This document shows positions 1-10,309 of a stretch of DNA of 64,000 nt, in pieces. Origin of the DNA: Deltaproteobacteria bacterium. Its GTDB lineage: Bacteria > Myxococcota_A > UBA9160 > PR03. Numbering within the stretch: the first letter of the stretch is position 1; the number at the start of each line of letters is the position of its first letter. The notes below the pieces were generated by a model. That model made no database searches. It saw only the letters and a list, made by a program, of their open reading frames with translations, and was not told the origin of the DNA. Position numbers and translations under genes: made by a program. The DNA lies in NCBI GenBank assembly GCA_035063765.1, contig JAPSFT010000005.1:1-64000 (forward strand), in the 5' to 3' direction.

Positions 1-1542
1 GTGGCCTCCGCCGACGAGCCCTTCAGCCAGTACGGCCTGCTCGCCGAGAGCGTGCAGACGCCGGCCGACCGCTCGTGGGTGCTCTTCACGCTGCGCCCCG
101 AGGCGCGCTGGCACGACGGCCGCCCGATCACCCCCGCGGACGTGATCTGGACCTTCCAGACGCTCCTCGACAAGGGCCAGCCCTTCTTCCGCTTCTACTA
201 CGGGAGCGTCGACCAGGTCGAGCAGCGCGGCGAGCGGGGCGTCTACTTCCACTTCGCGCCGGGCACGAACCGCGAGCTGCCGCTGATCCTGGGCCAGCTC
301 CCGGTGCTCCCGAAGCACTGGTGGGCGACCCGCAGCTTCGACGCCGTGAGCCTCGAGCCGCCGCTCGGGAGCGGCGCCTACAAGATCGCGAAGTTCGAGG
401 CCGGACGCTTCGTCGAGTACGAGCGGGTGCCCGACTACTGGGGCCGGGACCTGCCCGTGAACCGCGGCCGCGAGAACTTCGACGTGCAGCGCTACGAGTA
501 CTTCCGCGACGCTACCGTCGCCCTCGAGGCCTTCAAGGGCGACCAGTACGACTTCCGGCTCGAGAACAGCGCGAAGGACTGGGCGACCGGCTACGACGTG
601 CCGCCCGTGCACGACGGCCGGATCGTGAAGCAGGAGGTTCCGCACGAGCGGCCGGCCGGCATGCAGGGCTTCGCGATGAACCTGCGCCGGCCCGTGTTCC
701 AGGACGCGCGCGTGCGCGAGGCGCTCGCCTTCGCCTTCGACTTCGAGTGGGAGAACCAGACCCTCTTCTACGGCCAGTACACGCGTACGCGTAGCTACTT
801 CGAGAACTCGGAGCTGGCCGCACGCGGGCTCCCCGGGACGGCCGAGCTGGCGCTGCTCGAGCCCTTCCGCGGGAAGATCCCCGAGGAGGTGTTCACGACG
901 GAGTACCAGCCGCCGGCGACGGACGGCTCGGGCAACAACCGCGACAACCTGCGCCGCGCCGCCGAGCTCTTCAAGGCGGCCGGCTGGCAGGTGGCCGGCG
1001 GGAAGCTCGTGAAGGACGGCCAGCCGCTGGCCTTCGAGATCCTGCTCCCGAGCGCGCAGTTCGAGCGCGTGGTCCTGCCCTACAAGGCGAACCTCGAGAA
1101 GATCGGGGTCACCGCCTCGGTCCGCACCGTCGACACCGCGCAGTACAAGCGCCGGATGGACACCTTCGACTACGACATGACGCTCTCGGTGTTCCCCCAG
1201 TCCGACTCGCCCGGCAACGAGCAGCGCGACTTCTGGGGCAGCGAGGCCGCCGGGCGCGAAGGCAGCCGCAACACGATCGGGATCCGGGACCCCGCCGTCG
1301 ACGCGCTGGTCGAGCAGGTCATCGCGGCACCGGACCGGGCGAGCCTCGTGGCCGCGTGCCGCGCGCTCGATCGCGTGCTCCAGTGGGGCCACTACGTCGT
1401 GCCGAACTGGTACATCGCGAGTGACCGGATCGCCTACTGGAACCGCTTCGGGATGCCCTCGCTGGTTCCCAAGAACGGCCTCCAGCTCGACGCCTGGTGG
1501 TGGGACGCGGGGAAGGCGGCGGCGCTGGAAGCGAGGCGCTAG
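1..1542 (+). CDS. ABC transporter substrate-binding protein, family 5 (5' end missing)
   Basis: This is the periplasmic solute-binding subunit of the downstream YejBEF-type importer, which takes up peptides or oligopeptide-like molecules. The 513 visible residues show the family 5 (OppA/DppA/YejA) pattern: an early 'LRPEARWHDGRPITPADVIWT' type block near residues 30-50, then the 'ALAFAFDFEW' block near residue 240. The reading frame is open at base 1 and there is no signal peptide, so roughly the first 80-100 residues lie outside the window; the GTG at base 1 is not a credible start. The stop lies 9 bases before the permease gene, which indicates one operon. Substrate specificity cannot be read from sequence. 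Confidence 0.9.
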   Translation: MASADEPFSQYGLLAESVQTPADRSWVLFTLRPEARWHDGRPITPADVIWTFQTLLDKGQPFFRFYYGSVDQVEQRGERGVYFHFAPGTNRELPLILGQLPVLPKHWWATRSFDAVSLEPPLGSGAYKIAKFEAGRFVEYERVPDYWGRDLPVNRGRENFDVQRYEYFRDATVALEAFKGDQYDFRLENSAKDWATGYDVPPVHDGRIVKQEVPHERPAGMQGFAMNLRRPVFQDARVREALAFAFDFEWENQTLFYGQYTRTRSYFENSELAARGLPGTAELALLEPFRGKIPEEVFTTEYQPPATDGSGNNRDNLRRAAELFKAAGWQVAGGKLVKDGQPLAFEILLPSAQFERVVLPYKANLEKIGVTASVRTVDTAQYKRRMDTFDYDMTLSVFPQSDSPGNEQRDFWGSEAAGREGSRNTIGIRDPAVDALVEQVIAAPDRASLVAACRALDRVLQWGHYVVPNWYIASDRIAYWNRFGMPSLVPKNGLQLDAWWWDAGKAAALEARR

Positions 1543-1551
1543 CCCGCGCGC

Positions 1552-2655
1552 ATGGGGGCCTACGTCGTCCGCCGCCTCCTGCTCGTGATCCCGACCCTGT
1601 TCGCGATCATGCTCGTGAACTTCGCGGTCGTGCAGGTGGTGCCGGGGGGGCCGATCGAGCAGATCCTGGCCCGTCTCGAGGGCACCGCGGTGGGCGCCAC
1701 CTCACGCGTCTCCGGTGGCGGCGGCGAGCTCGCTCCGGCCGGGCCGGCCGCGCCGGGCGGCGGCGGCCCCTCGCGCTACCGCGGCGCCCAGGGCCTCGAC
1801 GCCGAGTACATCGCGCGTCTCGAGAAGGAGTTCGGCTTCGACCAGCCGCCCTGGAAGCGCTTCCTCGAGATGATGCGCCGCTACCTCCTCTTCGACTTCG
1901 GCAAGAGCTACTTCCGCGACAAGCCGGTGATGGAGCTGGTGCTCGAGCGCATGCCGGTGTCGATCTCGCTGGGCCTGTGGACGACGCTCCTCGTCTACGC
2001 GATCTCGATCCCGCTCGGCGTTCGCAAGGCCGTGCGCGACGGCTCGCGCTTCGACGTCTGGACCAGCGGTGTCGTGATCGCCGGCAACGCGATCCCCTCC
2101 TTCCTGTTCGCGATCTTCCTGGTCGTGGTCTTCGCCGGCGGGCGCTACCTCGACTGGTTCCCGCTGCGCGGCCTCGTCTCCGAGAACTGGCGCGAGCTCT
2201 CCTTCCCGCGCCTGGCCCTCGACTACCTGTGGCACATGGTGCTGCCGGTCACGTCGATGGTGATCGGCGGCTTCGCCTCGCTCACGATCCTGACCAAGAA
2301 CTCGTTCCTCGACGAGATCCACAAGCAGTACGTGACGACCGCGCGCGCCAAGGGGCTCGGCGAGCGGCAGGTGCTCTACGGGCACGTCTTCCGCAACGCG
2401 ATGCTGATCGTGGTGGCCGGCTTCCCGGCGGCCCTGATCGGGATCCTCTTCGCGAGCTCGCTCCTGATCGAGGTGATCTTCTCGCTCGAGGGGCTCGGGC
2501 TCCTCGGCTTCGAGGCCGCGATCAACCGCGACTACCAGGTGATGTTCGGGACGCTCTACGTCTTCACCCTGATGGGCCTGGTGCTGGGCCTCGTCGCCGA
2601 CCTCACCTACACCTTCGTGGATCCCCGGATCGACTTCGAAGGGCGCGAGGTCTAG
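1552..2655 (+). CDS. yejB: ABC transporter permease, YejB-like
   Basis: Inner-membrane permease subunit of an oligopeptide/microcin C-type importer, 367 residues. It opens with a typical N-terminal membrane helix ('[18 protein letters not shown]') and has the Gly-rich loop followed by '[20 protein letters not shown]' (about residues 80-100), which is characteristic of YejB. The inner-membrane permease signature region lies around residues 250-290 ('[21 protein letters not shown]'). It starts 9 bases after the binding-protein stop and ends 3 bases before the next permease, so it is translated as part of the operon. The close YejB match makes the family assignment firm; the transported substrate is unknown. 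Confidence 0.93.
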   Translation: MGAYVVRRLLLVIPTLFAIMLVNFAVVQVVPGGPIEQILARLEGTAVGATSRVSGGGGELAPAGPAAPGGGGPSRYRGAQGLDAEYIARLEKEFGFDQPPWKRFLEMMRRYLLFDFGKSYFRDKPVMELVLERMPVSISLGLWTTLLVYAISIPLGVRKAVRDGSRFDVWTSGVVIAGNAIPSFLFAIFLVVVFAGGRYLDWFPLRGLVSENWRELSFPRLALDYLWHMVLPVTSMVIGGFASLTILTKNSFLDEIHKQYVTTARAKGLGERQVLYGHVFRNAMLIVVAGFPAALIGILFASSLLIEVIFSLEGLGLLGFEAAINRDYQVMFGTLYVFTLMGLVLGLVADLTYTFVDPRIDFEGREV

Positions 2656-2658
2656 CGC

Positions 2659-3722
2659 GTGCTCGGCGAGCTCGGGCGCCGCCGCTTCGAGGCCTTCCGC
2701 GCGAACCGACGCGCCTGGTGGTCGTTGTGGATCTTCGCGGCCCTGTTCCTGGGCACGCTGCCGGCCGAGCTCGTCGCGAACGACAAGCCGCTGCTCGTCC
2801 GCTACGAGGGCCGCTTCTACGTGCCCGTCCTGCGCAGCTACCCGGAGACCACCTTCGGCGGCTTCTTCGAGACCGAGGCGCAGTACCGGGCGCCCGAGGT
2901 GCAGGAGCTGATCCGGGCCAAGGGCTGGCTCGTCTGGCCGCCGATCCCGTACTCCTACGACACCCACGTGCGCGACCTCGCGGGCCCCGCGCCCTCGCCG
3001 CCGAGCGCGAAGAACTGGCTCGGCACCGACGACCAGGCCCGCGACGTGGTGGCGCGCCTCGTCTACGGCTTCCGGATCTCGGTGCTCTTCGGGGGCATCC
3101 TGACCCTCCTCTCGTCGCTGGTCGGGGTCACGGCCGGCGCGGTGCAGGGCTACTTCGGCGGCCGGATCGACCTCTTCTTCCAGCGCTTCATCGAGATCTG
3201 GTCGAGCATGCCGACACTCTTCCTGCTGATCATCCTGGCCAGCGTCGTGCAGCCGAGCTTCTGGTGGCTTCTCGGGCTGCTGCTGCTCTTCTCGTGGATG
3301 AGCCTGGTGGCGGTGGTGCGCGCCGAGTTCCTGCGCGCGCGCAACTTCGACTACGTGCGCGCGGCCCGCGCGCTCGGCGCGCGCGACCTGACGATCATGT
3401 TCCGCCACATCCTGCCCAACGCGATGACCGCCGCGCTCTCCTTCCTGCCGTTCATCCTGTCGGCGGCGATCACCTCGCTGACGGCGCTCGACTTCCTGGG
3501 CTTCGGCCTGCCGCCGGGGAGCCCCTCGCTCGGCGAGCTCCTGAACCAGGGCAAGAACAACCTGAACGCCCCCTGGCTCGGGCTCTCGGGCTTCTTCGTG
3601 ATCGCGATCCTGCTCGCGCTGCTGGTCTTCGTCGGCGAGGGGGTGCGCGACGCCTTCGACCCGCGGCGGACCTTCCGCGCTGCGCCGCCGCCGCCGGAGC
3701 CCGGCGCCGTCGCGGAGGCCGC

Positions 3723-3726
<4 letters not shown>
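2659..3726 (+). CDS. yejE: ABC transporter permease, YejE-like
   Basis: Second inner-membrane permease of the Yej importer, 355 residues, GTG start 3 bases after yejB. After the first membrane helix (about residues 22-40) comes a long periplasmic insert with 'YPETTFGGFFETEAQYRAPE', typical of YejE. Next are the 'GTDDQARDVVARLVYGFRIS' block and the permease loop 'ARALGARDLTIMFRHILPN' near residue 250. The stop codon overlaps the GTG start of the ATPase gene (GTGA), so the two are translationally coupled. It should pair with YejB to form the membrane channel. Confidence 0.93.
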
Positions 3727-5339
<1,613 letters not shown>

Positions 5340-5373
5340 GGCCTTCGGGTGCACGATCGAAGGGGGAGGACCG

Positions 5374-6846
5374 ATGACCCGAACCATCCTGCGCGCCCTG
5401 GGTCTCCTGCTCTCGTTGCTCGTGCTCGCGGCGGTCGTCCTGACCCTGCGCGCGCTGCGCCTGCCCTCGCGCCAGGTCTCGGTGCCGCCGGCACCCGCGC
5501 GCGCGGTCGACGCCGAGCGGGTGGCCGCGCACCTGGCCGAGGCGATCCGGATCCCGACGGTCATCACCTCACCCGACCCCGCAGAGCTCGAGGCCGAGCC
5601 CTTCCGCGCCTTCTCGGCCTGGCTTGCGGCGACCTACCCGCGCCTGCACGGGGCACTCGCGCTCGAGCGCGTCTCCGGCCACTCGCTCCTCTACACCTGG
5701 CAGGGGAGCGACCCCGCGCTCGCGCCGCTGCTCCTGCTCGCGCACCAGGACGTCGTGCCCGCTGGCAATCCCGAGCGCTGGACGCATCCGCCCTTCTCGG
5801 GCGCGATCGCCGAAGGCCAGGTGTGGGGGCGCGGCGCGATCGACGACAAGGGGGCGCTCGTCACGATCTGCGAGGCGGTCGAGGCGCTGCTCGCCGAGGG
5901 CTACGAGCCGCGCCGCACCGTGATCCTGGCGTTCGGCCACGACGAGGAGGTGGGCGGGCCGAGCGGCGCGGTGAAGATGGCCGAGCGCCTCGCCGCGCGC
6001 GGCGTGCGCCCGGCGCTCGTCCTCGACGAGGGCTACGTGCTGCTCGAGCCCGGTACGGTGCCGGGCTTCGACGGCCCGGTGGCTCCGATCGGTGTCGCCG
6101 AGAAGGGCTATGCGACGCTCGCGGTGGTGGCGCGTGCGGCCGGCGGCCACTCCTCGACGCCGCCGCGGCGGACGGCGACCGGCGCGCTGGCGCGTGCGAT
6201 CACGCAGCTCGAGGAGCACCCGTTCCCGATCTCGGTGGGCGGCGTCACGGGCTCGTTCTTCGCGTGGCTCGCCCCCGAGCTGCCGCTCCCCGGCCGGGTC
6301 GCGCTCGCGAACGCCGACCTGCTGGCGCCGCTCCTGTCGGAGGCCGTCCGCCGCGAGCCCGGCGTGAACGCGCTCCTGCGCACGACCACCGCGGTCACGA
6401 TGCTCTCCGGCTCGCCGAAGGAGAACGTCCTGCCGGTCGAGGCGCGCGCGCTCGTGAACTTCCGCATCCTGCCCGGCGAGACGGGTGAGAGCGTGCTCGC
6501 ACGCGTCCGCGAGACGGTCGCGGCGCCCGACGTCGAAGCGCGCTTCGAGGGCGAGCACCGCGATCCGAGCCCGGTGTCCCCGAGCGACGGTCCTGCTTTC
6601 ACGCTGCTCCAGCGCACGATCGGGGAGCTCTTCCCCGGCGCCGTCGTGGCGCCCGCGCTGGTCGTGGGCGGGACCGACGCGAGGAGCTACCACGTCGTCG
6701 CCGACGCCGTCTACCGCTTCGGCCCCTTCCGCTTCGGCCCCGCCGACATCAAGCTCCCCCACGGCATCGACGAACGGATCGCCATCGACAACCTCGGCAC
6801 CGCCGTCCGCTTCTACGCCCGCCTGATCGAGAACGCCAGCCTCTGA
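5374..6846 (+). CDS. M20 family metallopeptidase, membrane-anchored
   Basis: Probable dinuclear zinc amino-acid/dipeptide hydrolase (M20; carboxypeptidase S-like), 490 residues. An N-terminal hydrophobic segment (about residues 5-25) suggests a membrane anchor or signal. Zinc ligands are visible in HQDVVP (about 124), GRGAIDDKG (about 155), the catalytic/metal GHDEEVGG (about 188) and a late LPHGIDER near the C-terminus. The ATG is preceded by a strong ribosome site (GGGGGAGG, 5361-5368). It follows the Yej importer by 34 bases, which fits hydrolysis of imported peptides. Its TGA stop is the first triplet of the perfect inverted repeat at 6844-6942. Confidence 0.9.
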   Translation: MTRTILRALGLLLSLLVLAAVVLTLRALRLPSRQVSVPPAPARAVDAERVAAHLAEAIRIPTVITSPDPAELEAEPFRAFSAWLAATYPRLHGALALERVSGHSLLYTWQGSDPALAPLLLLAHQDVVPAGNPERWTHPPFSGAIAEGQVWGRGAIDDKGALVTICEAVEALLAEGYEPRRTVILAFGHDEEVGGPSGAVKMAERLAARGVRPALVLDEGYVLLEPGTVPGFDGPVAPIGVAEKGYATLAVVARAAGGHSSTPPRRTATGALARAITQLEEHPFPISVGGVTGSFFAWLAPELPLPGRVALANADLLAPLLSEAVRREPGVNALLRTTTAVTMLSGSPKENVLPVEARALVNFRILPGETGESVLARVRETVAAPDVEARFEGEHRDPSPVSPSDGPAFTLLQRTIGELFPGAVVAPALVVGGTDARSYHVVADAVYRFGPFRFGPADIKLPHGIDERIAIDNLGTAVRFYARLIENASL

Positions 6847-6942
6847 GGGGGACAGACCCGGCGATCCGGCGATTCTCTGGACGCTTCCGCCCTCGGCTCG
6901 GCTCCTCGTAGAATCGCCGGATCGCCGGGTCTGTCCCCCTCA
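6844..6942. repeat. Perfect 33-bp inverted repeat containing both stop codons
   Basis: Bases 6844-6876 and 6910-6942 are exact reverse complements, separated by a 33-base loop. The left arm begins with the TGA stop of the M20 gene, and the right arm ends with the reverse-complement stop of the MAPEG gene. The arms contain GGGGACAGACCC near their outer ends, a sequence of the kind found in REP-like palindromes mobilised by RAYT transposases (known pattern; attribution here is inference). It could act as a bidirectional terminator, but there is no T-tract. I saw no second copy in the window. Confidence 0.85.
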
Positions 6943-7332
6943 GGCGAGCCAGAGGAGGCCGATGCCGCAGGCGAGGCCGGCGAGGAAGGCGAGGGAGCGG
7001 AGGACGTCGAGGTTCGCGAGGTAGGCGATGGGGTGCACGATGCGGGTGGCGAGGAAGCCGAGCGAGAGGTTGGCGGCCGTGGCGCCGCGCGCGGCCTCGG
7101 GGTTGGCGAGGTGGAGCACGACCACCGCCGCCGTGAAGAAGCCGAGCGCCTCCCAGGCGTTGGCCTGGGCGGCGTAGGCACGCGCGCCGGCACCCTCGAG
7201 CTTCATGGCCTGCAGGCGCGGGTGCTTGTTGTCGATCCCACCGAGCTGACGCATGCGGAAGTAGCCGCCCGAGAAGGAGAGCACGTAGGGCAGCAGGGCG
7301 ACGATCACGAGGCACCAGAGCGGGGTCGTCAC
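6940..7332 (-). CDS. MAPEG family integral membrane protein
   Basis: Small four-helix membrane protein of 130 residues, of the MAPEG type (membrane proteins of eicosanoid/glutathione metabolism; bacterial members have unproven activity). Visible family features are 'LGGIDNKHPRLQAMKLEG' in the first loop, then 'ANAWEALGFFTAAVV' and a final 'LATRIVHPIAYLANLDVLRS' helix with the conserved R-x-x-H-x-x-x-Y-x-x-N arrangement. I chose the GTG at 7332 because an AAGGAG site sits 8 bases upstream; a longer frame exists but lacks such a site. It is convergent with the M20 gene and shares the inverted repeat. Confidence 0.85.
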   Translation of the reverse strand: MTTPLWCLVIVALLPYVLSFSGGYFRMRQLGGIDNKHPRLQAMKLEGAGARAYAAQANAWEALGFFTAAVVVLHLANPEAARGATAANLSLGFLATRIVHPIAYLANLDVLRSLAFLAGLACGIGLLWLA

Positions 7333-7374
7333 GAACGATCTCCTTCGAGGCGGGTGCGAAGCACGATACACCGT

Positions 7375-8325
7375 TCAGGCGCAGTCGATCAGCACCTTGA
7401 GCGCGCCCGGCCGGGCCGCGTGCTCCAGGGCGAGCGCCCCGTGAGCGAGGGGAATCCGCTCCGACACCAGCGGGTCCACGTCCACGCGGCCGGCCGCGAG
7501 CGCCGCGAGAGCGGGCGGGAAGGGGCCGCAACGCGAGCCGACCACGCTGATCTCGTGGATCACGAGCGGCGCCAGGTCGAGCGGCTCGCGGGCGGCGACG
7601 GTGCTCTTCAGCACCAGTGTGCCGCGCGGCTCGGTGAGCTCGACCGCGCGCCGGAAGCCCGAGAGGGTCCCGGTGGCCTCGACCACGATCGGAGCCCGCT
7701 CGCCGTGGAACTCGGGGCCCGGGAAGGTCTCGATGCCGCGCGCCGCCAGCACCGCGAGCTTCCCGCGATGGCGCCCGATCGCGGTGACGCGTGCGCCGGC
7801 GTCGTGCAGCACCTGCGCGATCAGGAGGCCGAGCTTGCCGTCGCCGAGGACCAGCGCGCGCGCGCCGGCCGGCACCTCCACCTGCGCCAGCACCTCGAAG
7901 GCCGCCGCCAGCGGCTCGACGAAGACGGCACGCTCGTCGGGGACGCCGTCGGGCACGCGGTGCAGGTTCTCGACCGGCACCCGCACGGCCTCGGCGAAGG
8001 CGCCGTCGGCCTCGTGGATACCCATGACGCGGCGCTGCGGGCAGTGGCGGCGCAGGCCCCTCGCGCAGGTGGGGCAGCGCCCGCACGCGAAGTTGATCTC
8101 GCCGACCACGCGCTGGTCGCGCCACTCGGCGGGCCCGTCGAGGACGCGGCCCACGAACTCGTGGCCCAGCACGCCGCGAAAGGCCATGTAGCCGCGCACC
8201 AGCTCGAGGTCGGTGCGGCAGACGCCGGCGAGCGACACCCGCACCAGCGCCTCGTCGGGGGAGGGCTTGGGGTCGGGCCGCTCGACCAACGCGGCGCGCT
8301 GGCCGTCGAACGCGAGCGCGCGCAT
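7375..8325 (-). CDS. Zinc-type alcohol/polyol dehydrogenase-like protein
   Basis: Medium-chain dehydrogenase/reductase of 316 residues. The catalytic-zinc pattern is present: 'GVCRTDLELVRGY' with Cys near residue 36 and 'GHEF' near 54. The structural-zinc Cys cluster is 'CGRCPTCARGLRRHC', and the nucleotide-binding loop is the variant GDGKLG rather than GxGxxG (about residues 160-165). The family resembles threonine/L-idonate-type dehydrogenases, and the substrate is not predictable. The ATG at 8325 follows AGGGGGAGGG. It lies 13 bases downstream of the SMP-30 gene on the same strand, so the two are probably cotranscribed for a sugar or lactone step. Confidence 0.85.
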   Translation of the reverse strand: MRALAFDGQRAALVERPDPKPSPDEALVRVSLAGVCRTDLELVRGYMAFRGVLGHEFVGRVLDGPAEWRDQRVVGEINFACGRCPTCARGLRRHCPQRRVMGIHEADGAFAEAVRVPVENLHRVPDGVPDERAVFVEPLAAAFEVLAQVEVPAGARALVLGDGKLGLLIAQVLHDAGARVTAIGRHRGKLAVLAARGIETFPGPEFHGERAPIVVEATGTLSGFRRAVELTEPRGTLVLKSTVAAREPLDLAPLVIHEISVVGSRCGPFPPALAALAAGRVDVDPLVSERIPLAHGALALEHAARPGALKVLIDCA

Positions 8326-8338
8326 GCCTTCCCTCCCC

Positions 8339-9184
8339 CTAGCCCGGCCAGCCGGCTCCCGGCACCTCCACCTCGATCGCCTCGATCCGACCCTGGCGGT
8401 CACCGGTCTCGGCGGGATCGTGCGCCCGGGCCGTGCAGACGAAGAGGGTGCGTCGCTCCGGTCCGCCCAGCATGCACGCGATCGCGGAGCGGTCGACGGC
8501 GATGCGCTCCGCCACGGCCCCGCCCTCGCGCACGCGCAGGACCTCGTTGCTCACCGGCGACGCCACCCAGATCGCGCCCTCCGCGTCGAGGCAGATCCCG
8601 TCGGGCACGGCCTTCTCGAGCGGTGCCCACACGCGCCGGTTCGAGAGCCGCCCGTCGCCGGCGACGTCGAAGGCCGTGAGCCGCGCGCCGAAGCTCTCGC
8701 CGACGATCAGGGTGCGGCCGTCGGGCGTGATCACGGTGCCGTTCGGGAACTGCAGGTCCGAGGCGGCGATCTCGGCGTGCCCGCCGGGATGCACGAGGAC
8801 CAGGTTCGCGGGAGCGGGCTTCGCTCCACCGTGCAGGTCGAAGCCGAAGTTCCCGACGTAGGCGCGGCCGCCCCCGTCGACGACCATGTCGTTGCAGTGG
8901 AAGCTCGCGAAGGGCGCGAGATCGGCGACCCGGGCGAGACCGCGAGCCTCGAGCCGCAGCAGGCGGCGGTCCTTCATCGAGACGACCAGCAGCCGGCCCT
9001 CGGGATCCCAGCCGAGCCCCGACGGCTGGTTCGGCACCGCGACGATCGTCTCCACGCGACCCGCGAGGTCCACCGCGAGCACGACGCCGGCGTGCATGTC
9101 CGAGAGCCACAGCCGGTCTCCGCGCCAGCGCGGGCCTTCCGGGAAGCGCAGGCCGTCGAGCAGGACGCGGGACGCGCGGGGCAT
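8339..9184 (-). CDS. SMP-30/gluconolactonase family hydrolase
   Basis: Six-bladed beta-propeller lactonase of 281 residues. The metal-binding Glu of the first blade is in 'LRFPEGPRW' (about 14). Further conserved elements are 'NQPSGLGWDPEG', 'FASFHCNDMVVD' with the metal-site Asn, 'QFPNGTVITPDGRTL', and 'PDGICLDAEGAIWV' with the catalytic Asp region. It likely hydrolyses a sugar or other lactone using Ca2+/Zn2+. It is followed at 13 bases by the zinc dehydrogenase gene, a pairing typical of sugar or lactone oxidation. Start at 9184 chosen from homology length; a GGGGGA lies upstream. Confidence 0.88.
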   Translation of the reverse strand: MPRASRVLLDGLRFPEGPRWRGDRLWLSDMHAGVVLAVDLAGRVETIVAVPNQPSGLGWDPEGRLLVVSMKDRRLLRLEARGLARVADLAPFASFHCNDMVVDGGGRAYVGNFGFDLHGGAKPAPANLVLVHPGGHAEIAASDLQFPNGTVITPDGRTLIVGESFGARLTAFDVAGDGRLSNRRVWAPLEKAVPDGICLDAEGAIWVASPVSNEVLRVREGGAVAERIAVDRSAIACMLGGPERRTLFVCTARAHDPAETGDRQGRIEAIEVEVPGAGWPG

Positions 9185-9260
9185 CGCGGTAGGATCCCCC
9201 CGCTCGCGCCGGCGCGCCAGCACCGCTCGGCCAGGCTTGGGCCGACATCGGGAGGCGACC

Positions 9261-9605
9261 GTGGACCTCGTGATCTGCCTGCTCTTCGTCGCCTACCTCT
9301 TCCCCTTCGCGGTGGCCGCGCGCTACGAGCACGAACGCCTCGGGCGGATCCTGGTCGCCAACCTCGTGTTCGGTGGGACGGCGATCGGCTGGCTCGCCGT
9401 GCTGGGCTGGGCGCGCACCCGGCGGTGCGGCCGCCCGAGCCGGTCATGCACGGCCACCTGCGGCGCCCTGCCGCCCCAGGTCACCGCCTGCACGCCCGCG
9501 CCCCCGCCCGGCACCACCGGTCCCGTCACCTGGTCCTTCAGCGGCGCGCTCGCTCCGGGCGCCAGCGGCACGGTCACCTACTCGGTCACGATCGTCCCGC
9601 CCTGA
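9261..9605 (+). CDS. Chimeric small protein: superinfection-immunity-like membrane N-terminus joined to a DUF11-like tail
   Basis: A 114-residue product with GTG start behind GGAGGCGACC. Residues 1-52 look like the Imm_superinfect family (T4 Imm-like; two membrane helices with 'RILVANLVFGGTAIGW'). From about residue 70 the sequence changes to a Ser/Thr/Pro-rich segment ending 'WSFSGALAPGASGTVTYSVT', which is the typical end of a DUF11 repeat from a cell-surface protein. The two halves do not belong together in any family I know, so a deletion fusion is the simplest reading. No phage genes are nearby, and the name does not prove phage immunity. Confidence 0.6.
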   Translation: MDLVICLLFVAYLFPFAVAARYEHERLGRILVANLVFGGTAIGWLAVLGWARTRRCGRPSRSCTATCGALPPQVTACTPAPPPGTTGPVTWSFSGALAPGASGTVTYSVTIVPP

Positions 9606-9631
9606 GGCCGGCGCCCGGGCCTCGCGCCCCG

Positions 9632-10309
9632 TCAGGACGCGAGCGGGAAGGGCTCGATCGGGGCCTCGCAGCGCGCCTCGCCGGCGTCGACGGCAGCGAG
9701 CGCCCGGCCGAGCGTCGCCGGATCGCGCAGCACGCGCTCGATCAGGAGCGCGAGGTCCGCCCGCCGGAGGAAGCCGTGGATCCGGGGGTCGCTGCTGAGG
9801 AGGCCCTGCCCGGTCGGCTCGCCGTCGCGGAGTCCACCCGGTCGCAGGATCGTGTAGGGCAGGGCGCTGCCGCGGAGGTGCTCCTCGGCGCGCGTCTTGG
9901 CGTCGACCACCGCGCCGAAGGCCGCCCGCGCCCGCTCGGATCGATACGCGGCCATCTCGCCGCAGCCGATCGCGGTCACGAGCACGAATCGTTCCGGGCG
10001 CGCGGCGAGCGCCTGGTCGATCACGATCCGGTTGCCGGCCTCGTCGACGGCGCGCGCGCCGCCGCCCCGGCTGCCGAGGGTGGAGACGACCGCCGCCCCG
10101 GCGGGCGTGAGCGCGAAGGCACGCCCCACGTCCTCCGCCGCGAGCGCGTCGCCGCGCACGATGCGGACGCCGAGGGCGTCGAGCGCGGCGGCGTCCGAGC
10201 CCGGCCGGACCAGCGCCGTGACGCCCACGCCCTGCGCGCGCAGCCGCCGCGCGAGCTCGAGGCCGGCGCCGCGGCTCGCGCCGAAGACGAGGACGGAGCG
10301 CCCGCTCAT
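9632..10309 (-). CDS. chuY: NAD(P)-binding reductase, ChuY-like (anaerobilin reductase candidate)
   Basis: Atypical short-chain/NmrA-like Rossmann protein of 225 residues. The N-terminal dinucleotide loop is 'GASRGAGLELARRL' (about residues 9-22), and the 'LPYTILRPGGL' segment near 155 is typical of NAD(P)-binding epimerase-like proteins. Its ATG overlaps the stop of the ChuX-like gene by 4 bases (ATGA), and that gene in turn overlaps the radical-SAM gene. In E. coli O157:H7 the three-gene order chuW-chuX-chuY encodes the anaerobic heme-opening enzyme, a heme carrier and an NAD(P)H reductase of the product anaerobilin. The assignment rests on fold plus context, not on a specific motif. Confidence 0.7.
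   Translation of the reverse strand: MSGRSVLVFGASRGAGLELARRLRAQGVGVTALVRPGSDAAALDALGVRIVRGDALAAEDVGRAFALTPAGAAVVSTLGSRGGGARAVDEAGNRIVIDQALAARPERFVLVTAIGCGEMAAYRSERARAAFGAVVDAKTRAEEHLRGSALPYTILRPGGLRDGEPTGQGLLSSDPRIHGFLRRADLALLIERVLRDPATLGRALAAVDAGEARCEAPIEPFPLAS

Noticed and set aside
9261-9605. A prophage or phage-defence locus around the superinfection-immunity-like gene
   Set aside because: No phage structural, integrase or lysis genes are nearby; the family occurs widely in bacterial chromosomes and the gene looks like a fusion.
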